The notes under the pieces were generated by a model. It ran no database searches. It had not been told where the DNA came from and worked only from the letters and a program-made list of their open reading frames with translations. Made by a program: the position numbers and the translations under genes. A DNA stretch of 64,000 nucleotides from Ruegeria arenilitoris (GTDB lineage: Bacteria > Pseudomonadota > Alphaproteobacteria > Rhodobacterales > Rhodobacteraceae): positions 124,001 to 188,000 of the forward strand of contig NZ_WQCA01000008.1 of the NCBI RefSeq assembly GCF_013032445.1, in the 5' to 3' direction. Shown here in pieces: positions 48,793-58,032 of the stretch (position 1 is the stretch's first letter; every line of letters begins with the position of its first letter).

Positions 48793-50201
48793 AGGCGGTC
48801 TCCGATCAGGAACTGCGCGGCGCGGTCCAGCCGGATATGCGGCGGGCCATCACCGGGGCGCAGGGTTAGATGCGCGGGTGCAAAGGCCATGAAGCCAAAT
48901 TCCTCACCCAACCAGCTTTCGGCCCCGTTGCGAGCCGGACCCAACAGATGCGCCGGGTCTTCAGGCAGATCACCAGGATAAAAGGCCGCCTGTTTTCCGT
49001 CCAGCAAAGTGCCGCGCACGCAGGGCAGTTCGACCCCATTATGAGTGCGAATTTCCTCAGTCGTCGCCCGCAGGGCCGCCAGCGACAGCGCTGACGTTTC
49101 CGCACCGGCAAAACTGGCCCGGTCGCGGGCGTCGCGGGTCAGGGCCTCCATGATATGGGTCAGGCGGGGATGTTGCGTGTGGTGCAGGTGATCGGCCTTG
49201 GTGGCTGCGAACAGGATGCGCTCGACCCGTTTGCCCAACAGCAACTGACTGAGCCAAGCGTTGCGCCCCGGACGGAAGGCCGCAAGTATTTCAGCCATCG
49301 CTCGGCGCATATCCTCGACCGCCTGTGGCCCCTTGTGGATCGCGCCCAGGGCGTCGACCAGAACCACCTGCCGGTCGATCCGAGAGAAATGATCGCGGAA
49401 GAACGGCTTTACGACTTGTGCCTTATAGGCCTCGTAGCGCCGCGCCATTTCCCGGTGCAGGCTACGGCGCGGGGCGTGTCCTTCCACCGGCAGGGGAGCA
49501 AAGGTCAGCACCGGTGAGCCCTCAAGATCGCCCGGCAACAGGAATCGGCCCGGCGTGCAATCGTAGAACCCGGCATCTCGTGCGCCAGCCAGATAAGCCG
49601 CAAATGCTTTGGACAGTGCCTGCGCCGTCGGTTCATCATGCGCTGCAGCTGGGTCGGCTGCTTTGGCCTGCGTAAGAAATGCCTCGGCCTCGGATCGCCG
49701 CGCGATGCGCTCCAAGGTTTCGGCCGACCAGACCTCGTAGGATTTGTCCAGCAAGGCCAGATCCAGCAGCCATTCGCCGGGATAGTCCACGATATCCAAA
49801 TGGATGGTGCGCGGCCCCTGTAGGCCGGACAGCAAACCCGCAGGGCGGGCCTTGAACGACAGGCGCAGTTCGGACACGGCACGGGTGCTGTCGGGCCAAT
49901 GTGGTTGCGGGCCGGTCAGCGCGGCCAGATGGTTTTCATAGTCGAACCGGGGCACAGTATCGTCGGGCTGTGGCTGCAGATAGGCGGTATTAATCCGCCC
50001 CTCCTGCTGTGCGACCAGTCCGGGCATCCGCCCCCGGTCCAGCAGGTTTGCAACCAGGGAAGTGATGAACACCGTCTTGCCCGACCGCGCCAAACCGGTG
50101 ACACCCAGACGTATGACCGGCTCGAACAATGTCTCGGACATACGGTCGCCCACGGTTTCGACACCGCGTACAAGACTGTCTGCCAGGGATGAGATGACCA
50201 A
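48789..50201 (-). CDS. YcjX-family P-loop GTPase
   Basis: A 470-residue protein with the P-loop [17 protein letters not shown] near 30-47 and the YcjX-specific tail. The family is stress-induced with YcjF in enterobacteria and has a P-loop NTPase fold of unknown role. The first gene of a coupled unit ycjX-GNAT-ycjF. The start at 50201 ([13 protein letters not shown]) is adopted. Confidence 0.9.
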   Translation of the reverse strand: MVISSLADSLVRGVETVGDRMSETLFEPVIRLGVTGLARSGKTVFITSLVANLLDRGRMPGLVAQQEGRINTAYLQPQPDDTVPRFDYENHLAALTGPQPHWPDSTRAVSELRLSFKARPAGLLSGLQGPRTIHLDIVDYPGEWLLDLALLDKSYEVWSAETLERIARRSEAEAFLTQAKAADPAAAHDEPTAQALSKAFAAYLAGARDAGFYDCTPGRFLLPGDLEGSPVLTFAPLPVEGHAPRRSLHREMARRYEAYKAQVVKPFFRDHFSRIDRQVVLVDALGAIHKGPQAVEDMRRAMAEILAAFRPGRNAWLSQLLLGKRVERILFAATKADHLHHTQHPRLTHIMEALTRDARDRASFAGAETSALSLAALRATTEEIRTHNGVELPCVRGTLLDGKQAAFYPGDLPEDPAHLLGPARNGAESWLGEEFGFMAFAPAHLTLRPGDGPPHIRLDRAAQFLIGDRL

Positions 50202-50308
50202 ACTGTCGCCCCGCTTTTATCGTTTCGCTCAAGATAGGTAGAGGTTGTCGTACTTGCCAGAGCTTTCCCGCCCTTGCCCCTTTTCGCGCGGCACGTTACC
50301 AGCGGCCC

Positions 50309-51076
50309 ATGCCCAGATACGCTCTGAAAGTTGAATACCAAGGGGAACCGTTTGCCGGGTGGCAGCGGCAAAAGGAATTGCCGTCTGTGCAGGGGGCAAT
50401 CGAACAAGCGCTGTCGCGCATTCAACCCGGAGAGCACACCATCGCCGCCGCCGGTCGCACGGATGCGGGGGTTCATGCGCTGGGTCAAGTGGCCCATTGC
50501 GATCTGGTCAAGGACTGGGATCCGTTTCGCCTTTCCGAGGCGCTGAACTATCACCTCAAGCCGCAACCGGTGGCCATCGTCAAGGCCGCGCGGGTGGATG
50601 ACGATTGGCACGCGCGGTTTTCGGCGCTGGAGCGTCAGTACCTGTTCCGCATCCTGATGCGCCGTGCGCCAGCGACCCATGACGCTGGGCAGGTCTGGCG
50701 GATCAACCACCGGCTGGACGTCGATGCGATGCAGGCTGGGGCGGATATGCTGATTGGGCGGCATGACTTCACCACCTTCCGGTCCTCGATCTGTCAGGCC
50801 GCCAGCCCGGTGAAAACGCTGGATGAGTTGCGGGTCGAACAGGTTCAGGGGTTCTCCGGCCCCGAGGTCCATTTCCATGTCCGTGCGCGCTCGTTCCTGC
50901 ACAATCAGGTGCGCAGTTTTGTTGGAACGCTGGAACGTGTCGGCGCGGGTGCATGGTCACCCGAGGATGTGCGCGAAGCATTGGAAGCTGCAGATCGTGC
51001 TGCCTGCGGGCCGGTCTGCCCGCCACAGGGCCTGTATCTGGCGCGGGTTGGCTATCCGGAACCTGTGTTCGGCTAG
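50309..51076 (+). CDS. truA: tRNA pseudouridine(38-40) synthase TruA
   Basis: A 255-residue enzyme that makes pseudouridine at positions 38-40 of tRNA anticodon stems. Catalytic Asp52 lies in [12 protein letters not shown]. The C-terminal [17 protein letters not shown] stretch is also typical. The stop overlaps the convergent transporter gene by four bases. Confidence 0.96.
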   Translation: MPRYALKVEYQGEPFAGWQRQKELPSVQGAIEQALSRIQPGEHTIAAAGRTDAGVHALGQVAHCDLVKDWDPFRLSEALNYHLKPQPVAIVKAARVDDDWHARFSALERQYLFRILMRRAPATHDAGQVWRINHRLDVDAMQAGADMLIGRHDFTTFRSSICQAASPVKTLDELRVEQVQGFSGPEVHFHVRARSFLHNQVRSFVGTLERVGAGAWSPEDVREALEAADRAACGPVCPPQGLYLARVGYPEPVFG

Positions 51077-52032
51077 ATCGCGCGCATCAGCAAGCCGCTG
51101 GCGATCACCACGATTATCAGCCCCGCCACCAACTCGATCGTCGGCGCAAGTACCGAGGCAAACCGCGTGGCCGAGGCAGAGGCCAGCAAACCTCCGCGCA
51201 ACCCGAACGAGGTCCACCCGACCAAAGTCGTCACCAACGCGGTGCCCAAAGCCATCGCAAAGGCACCCGCGATGCCGACCATTGCGATACCCATCTGCCA
51301 TGTCAGGATCAGAACGAACAGAGCACCGGTACAGGGACGCGCCGCAATGCCCGCGATCAGCAGCAGGGCCTCGCGCAGGCTGCCAACCTGAGCCACTTCT
51401 TCGGCCGTCGGGCCGTGACGATGACCACAATCGGAACAGACGCCATCATCGTGATCATGATGGTGGTCGTGGTCATGATGGTGGTGAGCATGGTCGTGAT
51501 GGTGGTGATCATGGTGGTGATGCGCAGTATGGGTGCGATGCCGCCGCGCAAAACTGCGAACAGACCGGACCACCAGCCAAAGACCAATTGCCGCAATGGC
51601 TGCATAGCTGATCGGGGCCATGACCTGCTCGGTCGTGCCCACAAGGCTTTCACGTGACATCTGAAAGACCAGGACCCCCGCGTAAACCAGCACAACCGCC
51701 GTTACTGCCTGTCCCAGACTGGACAGCACGCTGATCGCGGACAGGCGCCAGAAGGCGACGCGGCGACCCAGCCCGTAGCCTCCGATCAGCACCTTGCCGT
51801 GGCCGGGGCCGATGGCGTGAAAAAATCCATAGGCGAAACAGACCGTCAGCAGGGTCGCGACCGCCTCGGGCTGTTCGGCGCGGGCGGCGCGCAGGGCGCG
51901 GGCAATCTGGTTCTGAAACTCGCGCTGCTCACCAGCAGCCCAGGCGGCCAGACTGTCAAAGCCGCCAATTCCCCAGAACCACAGCAGCAAGGCAATGGCG
52001 ATGGCAACCGGAACAATCAGGTATTTGGACAT
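51073..52032 (-). CDS. RcnA-like nickel/cobalt transporter
   Basis: A 319-residue NicO-family (RcnA) membrane protein. The helices include [19 protein letters not shown] (conserved HxxxK-like metal motif of the NicO family) and [22 protein letters not shown] central cytosolic loop carries a very long His/Asp-rich run (about 28 His in about 45 residues, bases 51413-51545). The protein moves Ni2+ or Co2+ across the inner membrane. The start overlaps the DUF1007 gene by 16 bases. Confidence 0.92.
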   Translation of the reverse strand: MSKYLIVPVAIAIALLLWFWGIGGFDSLAAWAAGEQREFQNQIARALRAARAEQPEAVATLLTVCFAYGFFHAIGPGHGKVLIGGYGLGRRVAFWRLSAISVLSSLGQAVTAVVLVYAGVLVFQMSRESLVGTTEQVMAPISYAAIAAIGLWLVVRSVRSFARRHRTHTAHHHHDHHHHDHAHHHHDHDHHHDHDDGVCSDCGHRHGPTAEEVAQVGSLREALLLIAGIAARPCTGALFVLILTWQMGIAMVGIAGAFAMALGTALVTTLVGWTSFGLRGGLLASASATRFASVLAPTIELVAGLIIVVIASGLLMRAI

Positions 52033-52664
52033 GAAACGAATATCTCGGTCGCAAAGCTTTCCCCGACCAGCGGGATATCGTTTTCCTCAAGATCGTAGTC
52101 GGCATCCAGCGTCAAAAGGAAAGCCTGCATTTGCGCTAACTGGCCGTCAATGTCGGGATCAATTCGATTGATCTGGCAAGACGCAGGACCTGTCACCGTC
52201 ACCGGGCGGGTCACTTCGTATGCAGTGTAGTAGGTTTCGTCATAGGCTTTTGCCGTCAGCGAAGAGGCTGGCACCGCGCCACCTTCGACGGCGCGCAGAT
52301 GGGACGAGACAATGCGCCCGTCCTCGGTGGTGGCCTGCGGCTCCAGCGGGCCGGACAAGGTGACCGGAGCACTGTCCGCAAACACGACCAGATCGCCGTT
52401 ATACCCTTCTACCCATTGCGCATCGAAACCAGCCAGAAGGCCTTTCTCGCCGTCTGTAAGAACGCCGTCCGCATCCTGATCCAGTTTCATGTCTTCCAGA
52501 ATCAGCAACGAGTAGAACTCATCATACGCCCAAGTCACGCGCACGTGCGTGAGTTGGCCAGTGTCGTCCACTATGAATTCCAGCCCGGTGTCGATGAAGA
52601 CATGCGGGTGGGTCATCGCCGGGATCGGCAGGCAGCAGGTCAAAAGGGTCACAATCCAGCGCAT
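52017..52664 (-). CDS. DUF1007 family periplasmic protein
   Basis: A 215-residue exported protein. The start at 52664 (MRWIVTLLTCCLPIPAMTHPHVFID) puts the signal peptide first. A longer frame upstream lacks a signal and is rejected. The HPHVFID motif and the DxDxDG-like KLDQDADGVLTDGE calcium-type loop mark DUF1007. The gene usually accompanies NicO/RcnA-type transporters and may bind metal in the periplasm. Overlap with rcnA shows translational coupling. Confidence 0.9.
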   Translation of the reverse strand: MRWIVTLLTCCLPIPAMTHPHVFIDTGLEFIVDDTGQLTHVRVTWAYDEFYSLLILEDMKLDQDADGVLTDGEKGLLAGFDAQWVEGYNGDLVVFADSAPVTLSGPLEPQATTEDGRIVSSHLRAVEGGAVPASSLTAKAYDETYYTAYEVTRPVTVTGPASCQINRIDPDIDGQLAQMQAFLLTLDADYDLEENDIPLVGESFATEIFVSCPNT

Positions 52665-52737
52665 AGGCGAAAGATAGGGGTTCGCCTCACGTCCGGCAAT
52701 GCGATTCACGGGTGACGTGCAGAATCCGGCCAAAGGA

Positions 52738-53544
52738 TCAGGATGGTGGGAACAGAATAATGGTTTGCAAGGCCGTGCCCACCGGCCCTTCGGTGTCATA
52801 CAGCACCGATTGAGACATCCCGATCCCCGAGGGCCGCCAATGACTGACCGATTCTGAGGCCAGCCAATCCGACACTGGCTCACGATGGATCTGGACGGTC
52901 AGGTCGGTGTTCATGAACCCCATTTCACTTGTTGGTGCGTTCCATGAAATGCCGTTGCCGCAATCGGCCAGCGGGCACAGGGCCTGGATCGGCGACGGAA
53001 CCTCTCCCTCTAACAAGGCTGGGACTCGCATCCAGACCGTCTTGGGGCCCGCCCCCTGATTGCCGTCTTCCGGATACAGCACGTCGGAATGATTGGCGAA
53101 GCCGGGCAGATCATGGCGCACCTCGCCGATCGGAAACGGGCCGGACACCGCGTCCTCCAACCGGGGCGCAGCAATCGACACATTCGGAACGGGCCCCAGA
53201 TCGCGTCGTGCCAAGTGCATGGTTGTGGCGGTGGCGCAGAGTCTGTCGTCCAGATCATGCACCGTAACCCGTGTGGTCGCCAGCGTCTTGGTGTGGCGCG
53301 TGGTTTCCGCCGCCACCCGCAGACCTGCCAAAGGTTGCGGCCGCAGCAGGTCAACCGTCAGGCGGGTCAGCATCTTCTCGGGACCGACCTCGGTTTCTGC
53401 CGCGCGCACGATCAGGCCGCTGACCGGCCCTGCGTGGCAGTGATCGGCAGACCACGGCCCGCGCGCCGGATCATTACCGACAAACGCGCCGTCATCGCGC
53501 AAGTGGAAATAGGCCGGACGGCTCTGCTCTGATGTCCCGCTCAT
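52738..53544 (-). CDS. Acyl-CoA thioesterase family protein (hot-dog fold)
   Basis: A 268-residue protein with two hot-dog-like halves. The start at 53544 (MSGTSEQSRPAYFHLRDDG) is chosen over an upstream ATG without family match. The N-terminal half has ARGPWSADHCHAGPVSGLIVRA, typical of the thioesterase-like 4HBT_3 group. The substrate is unknown. It is divergent from the dehydrogenase gene with a 137-base gap. Confidence 0.83.
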   Translation of the reverse strand: MSGTSEQSRPAYFHLRDDGAFVGNDPARGPWSADHCHAGPVSGLIVRAAETEVGPEKMLTRLTVDLLRPQPLAGLRVAAETTRHTKTLATTRVTVHDLDDRLCATATTMHLARRDLGPVPNVSIAAPRLEDAVSGPFPIGEVRHDLPGFANHSDVLYPEDGNQGAGPKTVWMRVPALLEGEVPSPIQALCPLADCGNGISWNAPTSEMGFMNTDLTVQIHREPVSDWLASESVSHWRPSGIGMSQSVLYDTEGPVGTALQTIILFPPS

Positions 53545-53681
53545 GGACTGCCTCAAACGTTTTCTGCGTACCCGGTGCCAAGACCGGGCTTTACCTTCGG
53601 CCCGAGAATGACTTAGCTGCGGGGAAAATGTCCAGTTCGGTAACGGGGCATAGCGCAAATTTAAGCAGTGGGAGGTGCGAC

Positions 53682-54617
53682 ATGGCGTTGTTGATCGAAA
53701 CCGGGTTGTCTGATTGGATCAGCGACAGCGATATTGCCCGTGATATCCTGCGGCAATACCCCGAAGCTGATGTGCGGACGCCGGCCACTTTGGGCGACCC
53801 CGCAGACATCACGATGGTTGCCGTGGTCGGCTTGAAAAACGACCACCCCGAGCGCCTGCCCAACCTGCAACTGGTGCAAAAACTGGGCGCCGGGGTCGAA
53901 ACCATCGTCAGCAATCCCAACCTGCCAGATAATGTGCGCGTGGCGCGGTTAAAACCGGATGCGCCTGCTCAGGAAATCGCCGAGTGGTTCGTGGCCTATG
54001 TCCTGCGCCATCAACGTCACATGACCTTTCACGAGGCTGCCCAGCGCCGCGCGGAATGGCTGCCCAAAGCCCCCCTTTACGCACCCGAAACTGTGGTCGG
54101 AGTTCTCGGGTTGGGCCATATCGGCGCTCGCAGTGCCCGAATGCTGCGGGCAGTCGGATTTCAGGTGATGGGCTGGAGCCGCTCCCCCAAACAGATCGAC
54201 GGCGTGACCTGTCTGCACGGTGATGCCGCCCTACCGGAACTGCTGGGCCAGTGCGACCACGTTTGCGCGATCCTGCCCTCGACCCCTCAGACCGTCGGGT
54301 TATTCGATGCCCGGATGCTGGCCGCGATGAAGCCCGGCAGCCAATTGTTGAACGCCGGTCGAGGTGATTTGATTGATGAAACCGCACTAATCGCTGCGCT
54401 GGACAGCGGTGCGCCGGGTCATGCGGTTCTGGATGTGACCTCGAAAGAACCCCTGCCCTCTGACAACCCACTCTGGGTGCATTCGGGCGTCACCATCACG
54501 CCGCATGTCTCCGGCTGGCATCTGGGCGAAGCTCTGGCAGATGTGGGTGAAAACTATCAGAGGCTAACCGCCGGGCAAGCCCTGCTGCACGAGGTCGACA
54601 GAGCGCGCGGCTACTGA
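53682..54617 (+). CDS. D-2-hydroxyacid dehydrogenase, GhrA-like (glyoxylate/hydroxypyruvate reductase)
   Basis: A 311-residue NAD(P)-dependent enzyme. The start at 53682 follows a GTGGGAGGTGCG ribosome site, so the earlier in-frame region is not coding. Rossmann GLGHIG is at 143-148, catalytic Arg227 in NAGRGD, Glu256 in SKEPLP and the active-site His275 in TPHVSGWH. The family reduces glyoxylate and hydroxypyruvate to glycolate and glycerate. It lies next to ureide genes whose end product is glyoxylate, so removal of that product is a plausible role. Confidence 0.87.
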   Translation: MALLIETGLSDWISDSDIARDILRQYPEADVRTPATLGDPADITMVAVVGLKNDHPERLPNLQLVQKLGAGVETIVSNPNLPDNVRVARLKPDAPAQEIAEWFVAYVLRHQRHMTFHEAAQRRAEWLPKAPLYAPETVVGVLGLGHIGARSARMLRAVGFQVMGWSRSPKQIDGVTCLHGDAALPELLGQCDHVCAILPSTPQTVGLFDARMLAAMKPGSQLLNAGRGDLIDETALIAALDSGAPGHAVLDVTSKEPLPSDNPLWVHSGVTITPHVSGWHLGEALADVGENYQRLTAGQALLHEVDRARGY

Positions 54618-54624
54618 TCCCGGA

Positions 54625-54981
54625 TTACGGCGTCAGGATCCAGTTGCCGCCTGCATCGCGGCAGCGGCGGGTCCTGACCTCTCGGGTCTGATCCGATCCT
54701 TCGGGCTGGATAAAGTGTTGCAGATGAACGCAATTGTCACGGACATCCCGGACACGGATCGTGCCTTTTGATCCGGTCGCGTCGTTCGCCCAGTTGCGCT
54801 CCTCACCAATACGGGGGGTCGCGCCCGCCAACATTGCATCGGCTGTCGCATTCACGACCTCAAAATCCGCAGGGGTCAGGCCCATTTCCGAGATGATTCG
54901 CGACAATGGCTTTGCCTGCGCGACGGTAACCGCGCCAAGAACAATAACCGCTGCCAGTGTAGAAGAAATCCAGGCTTTCAT
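54625..54981 (-). CDS. Small exported protein of unknown function
   Basis: A 118-residue protein. The start at 54981 puts a signal peptide first (MKAWISSTLAAVIVLGAVTVAQA) and has GGCGAGGCG upstream. The C-terminal half (NWANDATGSKGTIRVRDVRDNCVHL and TRRCRDAGGNW) resembles the short surface-antigen-like domain seen in alphaproteobacteria. That match is weak. It ends convergent to the GhrA-like gene. Confidence 0.65.
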   Translation of the reverse strand: MKAWISSTLAAVIVLGAVTVAQAKPLSRIISEMGLTPADFEVVNATADAMLAGATPRIGEERNWANDATGSKGTIRVRDVRDNCVHLQHFIQPEGSDQTREVRTRRCRDAGGNWILTP

Positions 54982-55156
54982 GATCGCCTCGCCTTGCTGA
55001 AAAAGATTTGCATTCAAGACTATACCGCCCGCGAACCGGGGCCAAGCCCTGTTGGACGACCTTCAAATTATCCCGAACAAACCTATCGCAACTCTGCCGC
55101 TAGGACCGGTGAGGCAATCCCCGCATAGTGCCTAAACCACCAAGCAGAGGCACCCG

Positions 55157-55990
55157 ATGGCACATCCCACCTACTACGCGCCCACAGGCGGCCACCCCGG
55201 TCAGGATCAGCTTTTGACCGACCGCGCCATGTTCACCGAGGCCTATGCGGTCATCCCCAAAGGCACGATGCGCGACATCGTCACCAGTGCACTGCCGTTC
55301 TGGGAAAAGACCCGGCTTTGGGTGCTGTCCCGTCCCCTCAGCGGATTTGCCGAGACTTTTTCTCAATACATTATGGAGGTTCAGCCCGGCGGCGGCAGCA
55401 ATCGACCCGAGACCGACCCGCAGGCGCAGGGCGTGCTTTTCGTTGTCGAAGGCGCGGTGACGCTGACACTGGGCGGCGCGGTGCACCAATTGGACACAGG
55501 CGGATACGCGTATATTCCAGCCGGTTCCGAGTGGACCCTGCACAACAACACCGAAGAAACCGCCCGCTTCCATTGGGTCCGCAAGGCCTATGACGCCGTC
55601 CCCGGCCTGCCCGCCCCCGATCCGATCATCACCAATGAACGCGACGTGACCCCTGTCGAGATGCCAGGCACCGAAGGTCGCTGGTCCACCACCCGTTTCG
55701 CCGATCCGCAGGACCTGCGCCACGATATGCATGTGAACATCGTCAATTTCGAACCCGGTGGCGTGATCCCCTTTGCCGAAACGCATGTGATGGAGCATGG
55801 CCTCTATGTGCTTGAAGGCAAGGCCGTCTACCGGCTCAATCAGGATTGGGTCGAGGTCGAGGCCGGCGATTACATGTGGCTGCGCGCCTTCTGCCCGCAG
55901 GCGTGTTACGCAGGCGGTCCGGGGCGATTTCGCTATCTGCTCTACAAGGACGTGAACCGGCACATGCCGCTGTCGTTGCCCAAACGCTGA
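55157..55990 (+). CDS. allE: (S)-ureidoglycine aminohydrolase
   Basis: A bicupin enzyme of 277 residues that hydrolyses ureidoglycine to ureidoglycolate, releasing ammonia. Two cupin halves are visible: VQPGGGSNRPETDPQAQGVLF-type and FEPGGVIPFAETHVMEHGLYVLEG, with metal ligands His, His, Gln/Glu in the second. It is homologous to E. coli AllE/YlbA. It is the first ureide gene and feeds AllA, located 1.5 kb downstream on the other strand. An AGAGGCACCCG ribosome site precedes the ATG. Confidence 0.92.
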   Translation: MAHPTYYAPTGGHPGQDQLLTDRAMFTEAYAVIPKGTMRDIVTSALPFWEKTRLWVLSRPLSGFAETFSQYIMEVQPGGGSNRPETDPQAQGVLFVVEGAVTLTLGGAVHQLDTGGYAYIPAGSEWTLHNNTEETARFHWVRKAYDAVPGLPAPDPIITNERDVTPVEMPGTEGRWSTTRFADPQDLRHDMHVNIVNFEPGGVIPFAETHVMEHGLYVLEGKAVYRLNQDWVEVEAGDYMWLRAFCPQACYAGGPGRFRYLLYKDVNRHMPLSLPKR

Positions 55991-56079
55991 CGCCAAATCG
56001 GCTTTTTCCGACGCGGGGGTTCACAGAAGCGCTTTAATCTGGTGAAATAACACAGGTTTTTAGCACTGGAGATTGTTCA

Positions 56080-56403
56080 ATGGTACTGCGCGGATCGATG
56101 CTGGCACTGGCAACTGTAGTTGGCCTGACGGCCCTAGAGGCGACCCCCGTTGCCGCCAAAGAGGAAACCAAATCGGTATTCGTCATGAGCCGCACCTGGG
56201 CTGTAACGCAGGTCTCTGACGCTCCGGTCGTCTATCGCGCAACCCGTGACAACAACAATCTGAACCCGTTTGGCCCACCGCCGCGCTTGCGCACCATTCA
56301 AGCGATGGCGGCCATTCAAGCGGCAACCGGGTGCAAGGCGATCAGGACCAGCATGTATCAGAACATCTCAGGCCAGTTCTTCTCGCAGGTCAGCTGCAAC
56401 TAA
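56080..56403 (+). CDS. Small exported protein, unknown function
   Basis: A 107-residue protein with an N-terminal signal (about 26 residues, ending VAAKEE) and a mature domain with two cysteines (CKAIRTS and QVSCN) that could pair. I do not recognise a family. A CTGGAG ribosome site lies 8 bases upstream. It lies between the ureidoglycine and GAPDH genes, 89 bases after the former. Confidence 0.65.
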   Translation: MVLRGSMLALATVVGLTALEATPVAAKEETKSVFVMSRTWAVTQVSDAPVVYRATRDNNNLNPFGPPPRLRTIQAMAAIQAATGCKAIRTSMYQNISGQFFSQVSCN

Positions 56404-56457
56404 CCTCAGGTCGAAACGGGCATTGAGGTCAACGCAACCCGCTGCCATAGCTTGCGC

Positions 56458-57444
56458 ATGAAACTTGCGATCAACGGATTCGGCCGGATCGGCCGCACGA
56501 TTCTTCGGCAGCTGCTGGCTTTGCCGCAGGACAGTGATGTGGAACTGGTGCTGGTCAACGATATCGCGCCGCTGGAAACCTGTGCCTATCTGTTCAAATA
56601 TGACAGCACTTTCGGCCCTTTTCCTGGCGCGGTCGAGGCCGGTAACGAGGCCCTCGTGGTGGACGGCCACAACATCCCGGTCACCCACAGCCCAGACCTG
56701 TCGCGCGTTGATCTGACCGGGGTCGATGTTCTGATGGATTGTACCGGCGTTGCGCGCACTTCCGACGTAGCCGGTCAGGGTCTAACCGCAGGGGCAGGCA
56801 AAGTGCTGATCTCCGGCCCCTCGCCGGCGACCGAGGTGACCATCGTTCTGGGCGCGAATGAAGGGCAGTTGGGCAATGCCCGGATCGTGTCGAACGCATC
56901 TTGCACCACCAACGGGCTGGCCCCGCTGGTAAAAGTAGTGGACGGAATCGCAGGCATCGCCTCGGCTCATATGACGACGATCCACTGCTATACCAACAGC
57001 CAGCCGATGGTAGACGCGCCGCGCGGTGATCTCGCCCGTTCCCGCGCCGGGGCCCTGTCCATGGTCCCCACCACCACCAGTGCAACGCATCTGATCGACG
57101 AGGTCATGCCCCACCTCGCAGGTCGCATCTCAGGCGCAGCTGTCCGCGTTCCAACCGCCAGCGTCTCCGCCGTTGATCTGGTCACGACCCTTGATCGTGG
57201 CATGTCCGCCGCCGAGTTTGAAACCGAACTGCGCAAAGCCGTCGCCCACTCTTCCGTTCTGGGCTGGACCGACCACCCGCTGGTGTCCTCAGATTTGCGA
57301 ACCCGGCCGGAATCGCTGGTCATCGCGGGCCCCGAAACCCGCATGGTCGGAGATCGTCAGGTGCGTATCTTCGGTTGGTATGACAACGAATGGGGCTTTT
57401 CGGCACGAATGCTCGACGTCGCCCGCCTGATGGCAGAACCCTGA
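56458..57444 (+). CDS. Type I glyceraldehyde-3-phosphate dehydrogenase paralogue
   Basis: A 328-residue enzyme. The start at 56458 (MKLAINGFGRIGRT) is used because the upstream TTG is less likely. NAD-binding GFGRIGR is at 7-13 and the catalytic Cys149 is in SNASCTTN. The C-terminal WYDNEWGFSARMLD is conserved. The sequence differs from housekeeping GapA in several loops (for example KYDSTFGPFPGAVEAG), so it may be a second GAPDH or erythrose-4-phosphate-type enzyme. Its role among ureide genes is unclear. Confidence 0.88.
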   Translation: MKLAINGFGRIGRTILRQLLALPQDSDVELVLVNDIAPLETCAYLFKYDSTFGPFPGAVEAGNEALVVDGHNIPVTHSPDLSRVDLTGVDVLMDCTGVARTSDVAGQGLTAGAGKVLISGPSPATEVTIVLGANEGQLGNARIVSNASCTTNGLAPLVKVVDGIAGIASAHMTTIHCYTNSQPMVDAPRGDLARSRAGALSMVPTTTSATHLIDEVMPHLAGRISGAAVRVPTASVSAVDLVTTLDRGMSAAEFETELRKAVAHSSVLGWTDHPLVSSDLRTRPESLVIAGPETRMVGDRQVRIFGWYDNEWGFSARMLDVARLMAEP

Positions 57445-57478
57445 CCCCTGCGAGACTTCAGCGGGCGGGCTTGCCCGC

Positions 57479-57541
57479 GCGCTGCCCGGCCCAACGGGTC
57501 CCAAGCATCTTAGATGCGCCCGGGACCGGGCGGGAGAGCGC
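57479..57541. repeat. GC-rich palindromic intergenic element, copy A
   Basis: Nested complementary arms: GCGCT/AGCGC, GCCCGG/CCGGGC, GGTCCC/GGGACC and GCATC/GATGC around a TTA loop. It lies between the converging GAPDH and allA genes and can act as a bidirectional terminator. Core GCCCAACGGG (57489-57498) and GGGCGGGAG recur at 59979-60031. Confidence 0.55.
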
Positions 57542-57543
57542 CT

Positions 57544-58032
57544 CTACACAGACACCACATCATAGGGTTCGTCAAACCAGACCTCTTCCAAGTTTGCGCC
57601 CTCTCCGATCCGGTCGACAACGGCGAACAGGCCCGGAGCGTGCAACGGTGTCAGTACACCATGCCACGTGCCCCGATGGTAATTCACCGCCTGTCCGGGC
57701 GCGGTAACAAAAGCCAAAGGCGCACCCGGATGCCCGTCCACATCCGGCGCGACGATGACCAGAAACGGTTGCTGCGTCATCGGGATGAAGGCCTGACTGC
57801 CCTCGGGGTGTCGCTCGACCATATCCAGCCGATACGGAAAGCTGCGCGGATTGGCATTGAACAGGCTGATCCCCGCGCGCCCGTTAGAAAAATCCAGCCC
57901 CGCGCGGTCATGGTACCGGCCACACTGCCCCTGATTGATGATCTTGTCCGGCTCGCCTGCAACGTCCAGCGCATCCCCAAAGGGCGCAAAGGCTTCTGCG
58001 GTCAACGGCGCGGAAACGATCCGGCGGCTCAT
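57544..58032 (-). CDS. allA: Ureidoglycolate lyase
   Basis: A 162-residue enzyme that splits ureidoglycolate to glyoxylate and urea, the last ureide step. The family signatures FAPFGDALDV, GRAGISLFNANPRSFPYRLDMVERHPEGSQAFIPM and NYHRGTWHGVLTPL (cupin-type metal site) are present. The start overlaps the puuE stop by four bases, so the enzymes are coupled. It is convergent to GAPDH with repeat element A between. Confidence 0.94.
   Translation of the reverse strand: MSRRIVSAPLTAEAFAPFGDALDVAGEPDKIINQGQCGRYHDRAGLDFSNGRAGISLFNANPRSFPYRLDMVERHPEGSQAFIPMTQQPFLVIVAPDVDGHPGAPLAFVTAPGQAVNYHRGTWHGVLTPLHAPGLFAVVDRIGEGANLEEVWFDEPYDVVSV

Noticed and set aside
49916..50902. A 328-codon minus-strand frame overlapping ycjX and truA
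   Set aside because: It overlaps two supported genes in the wrong frame and has no recognisable domain.
51413..51545. Repeated GTGGTGATCATG-like units that could suggest a CRISPR array or tandem repeat
   Set aside because: They are codons for the His/Asp-rich loop of the RcnA-like protein. There are no spacers.
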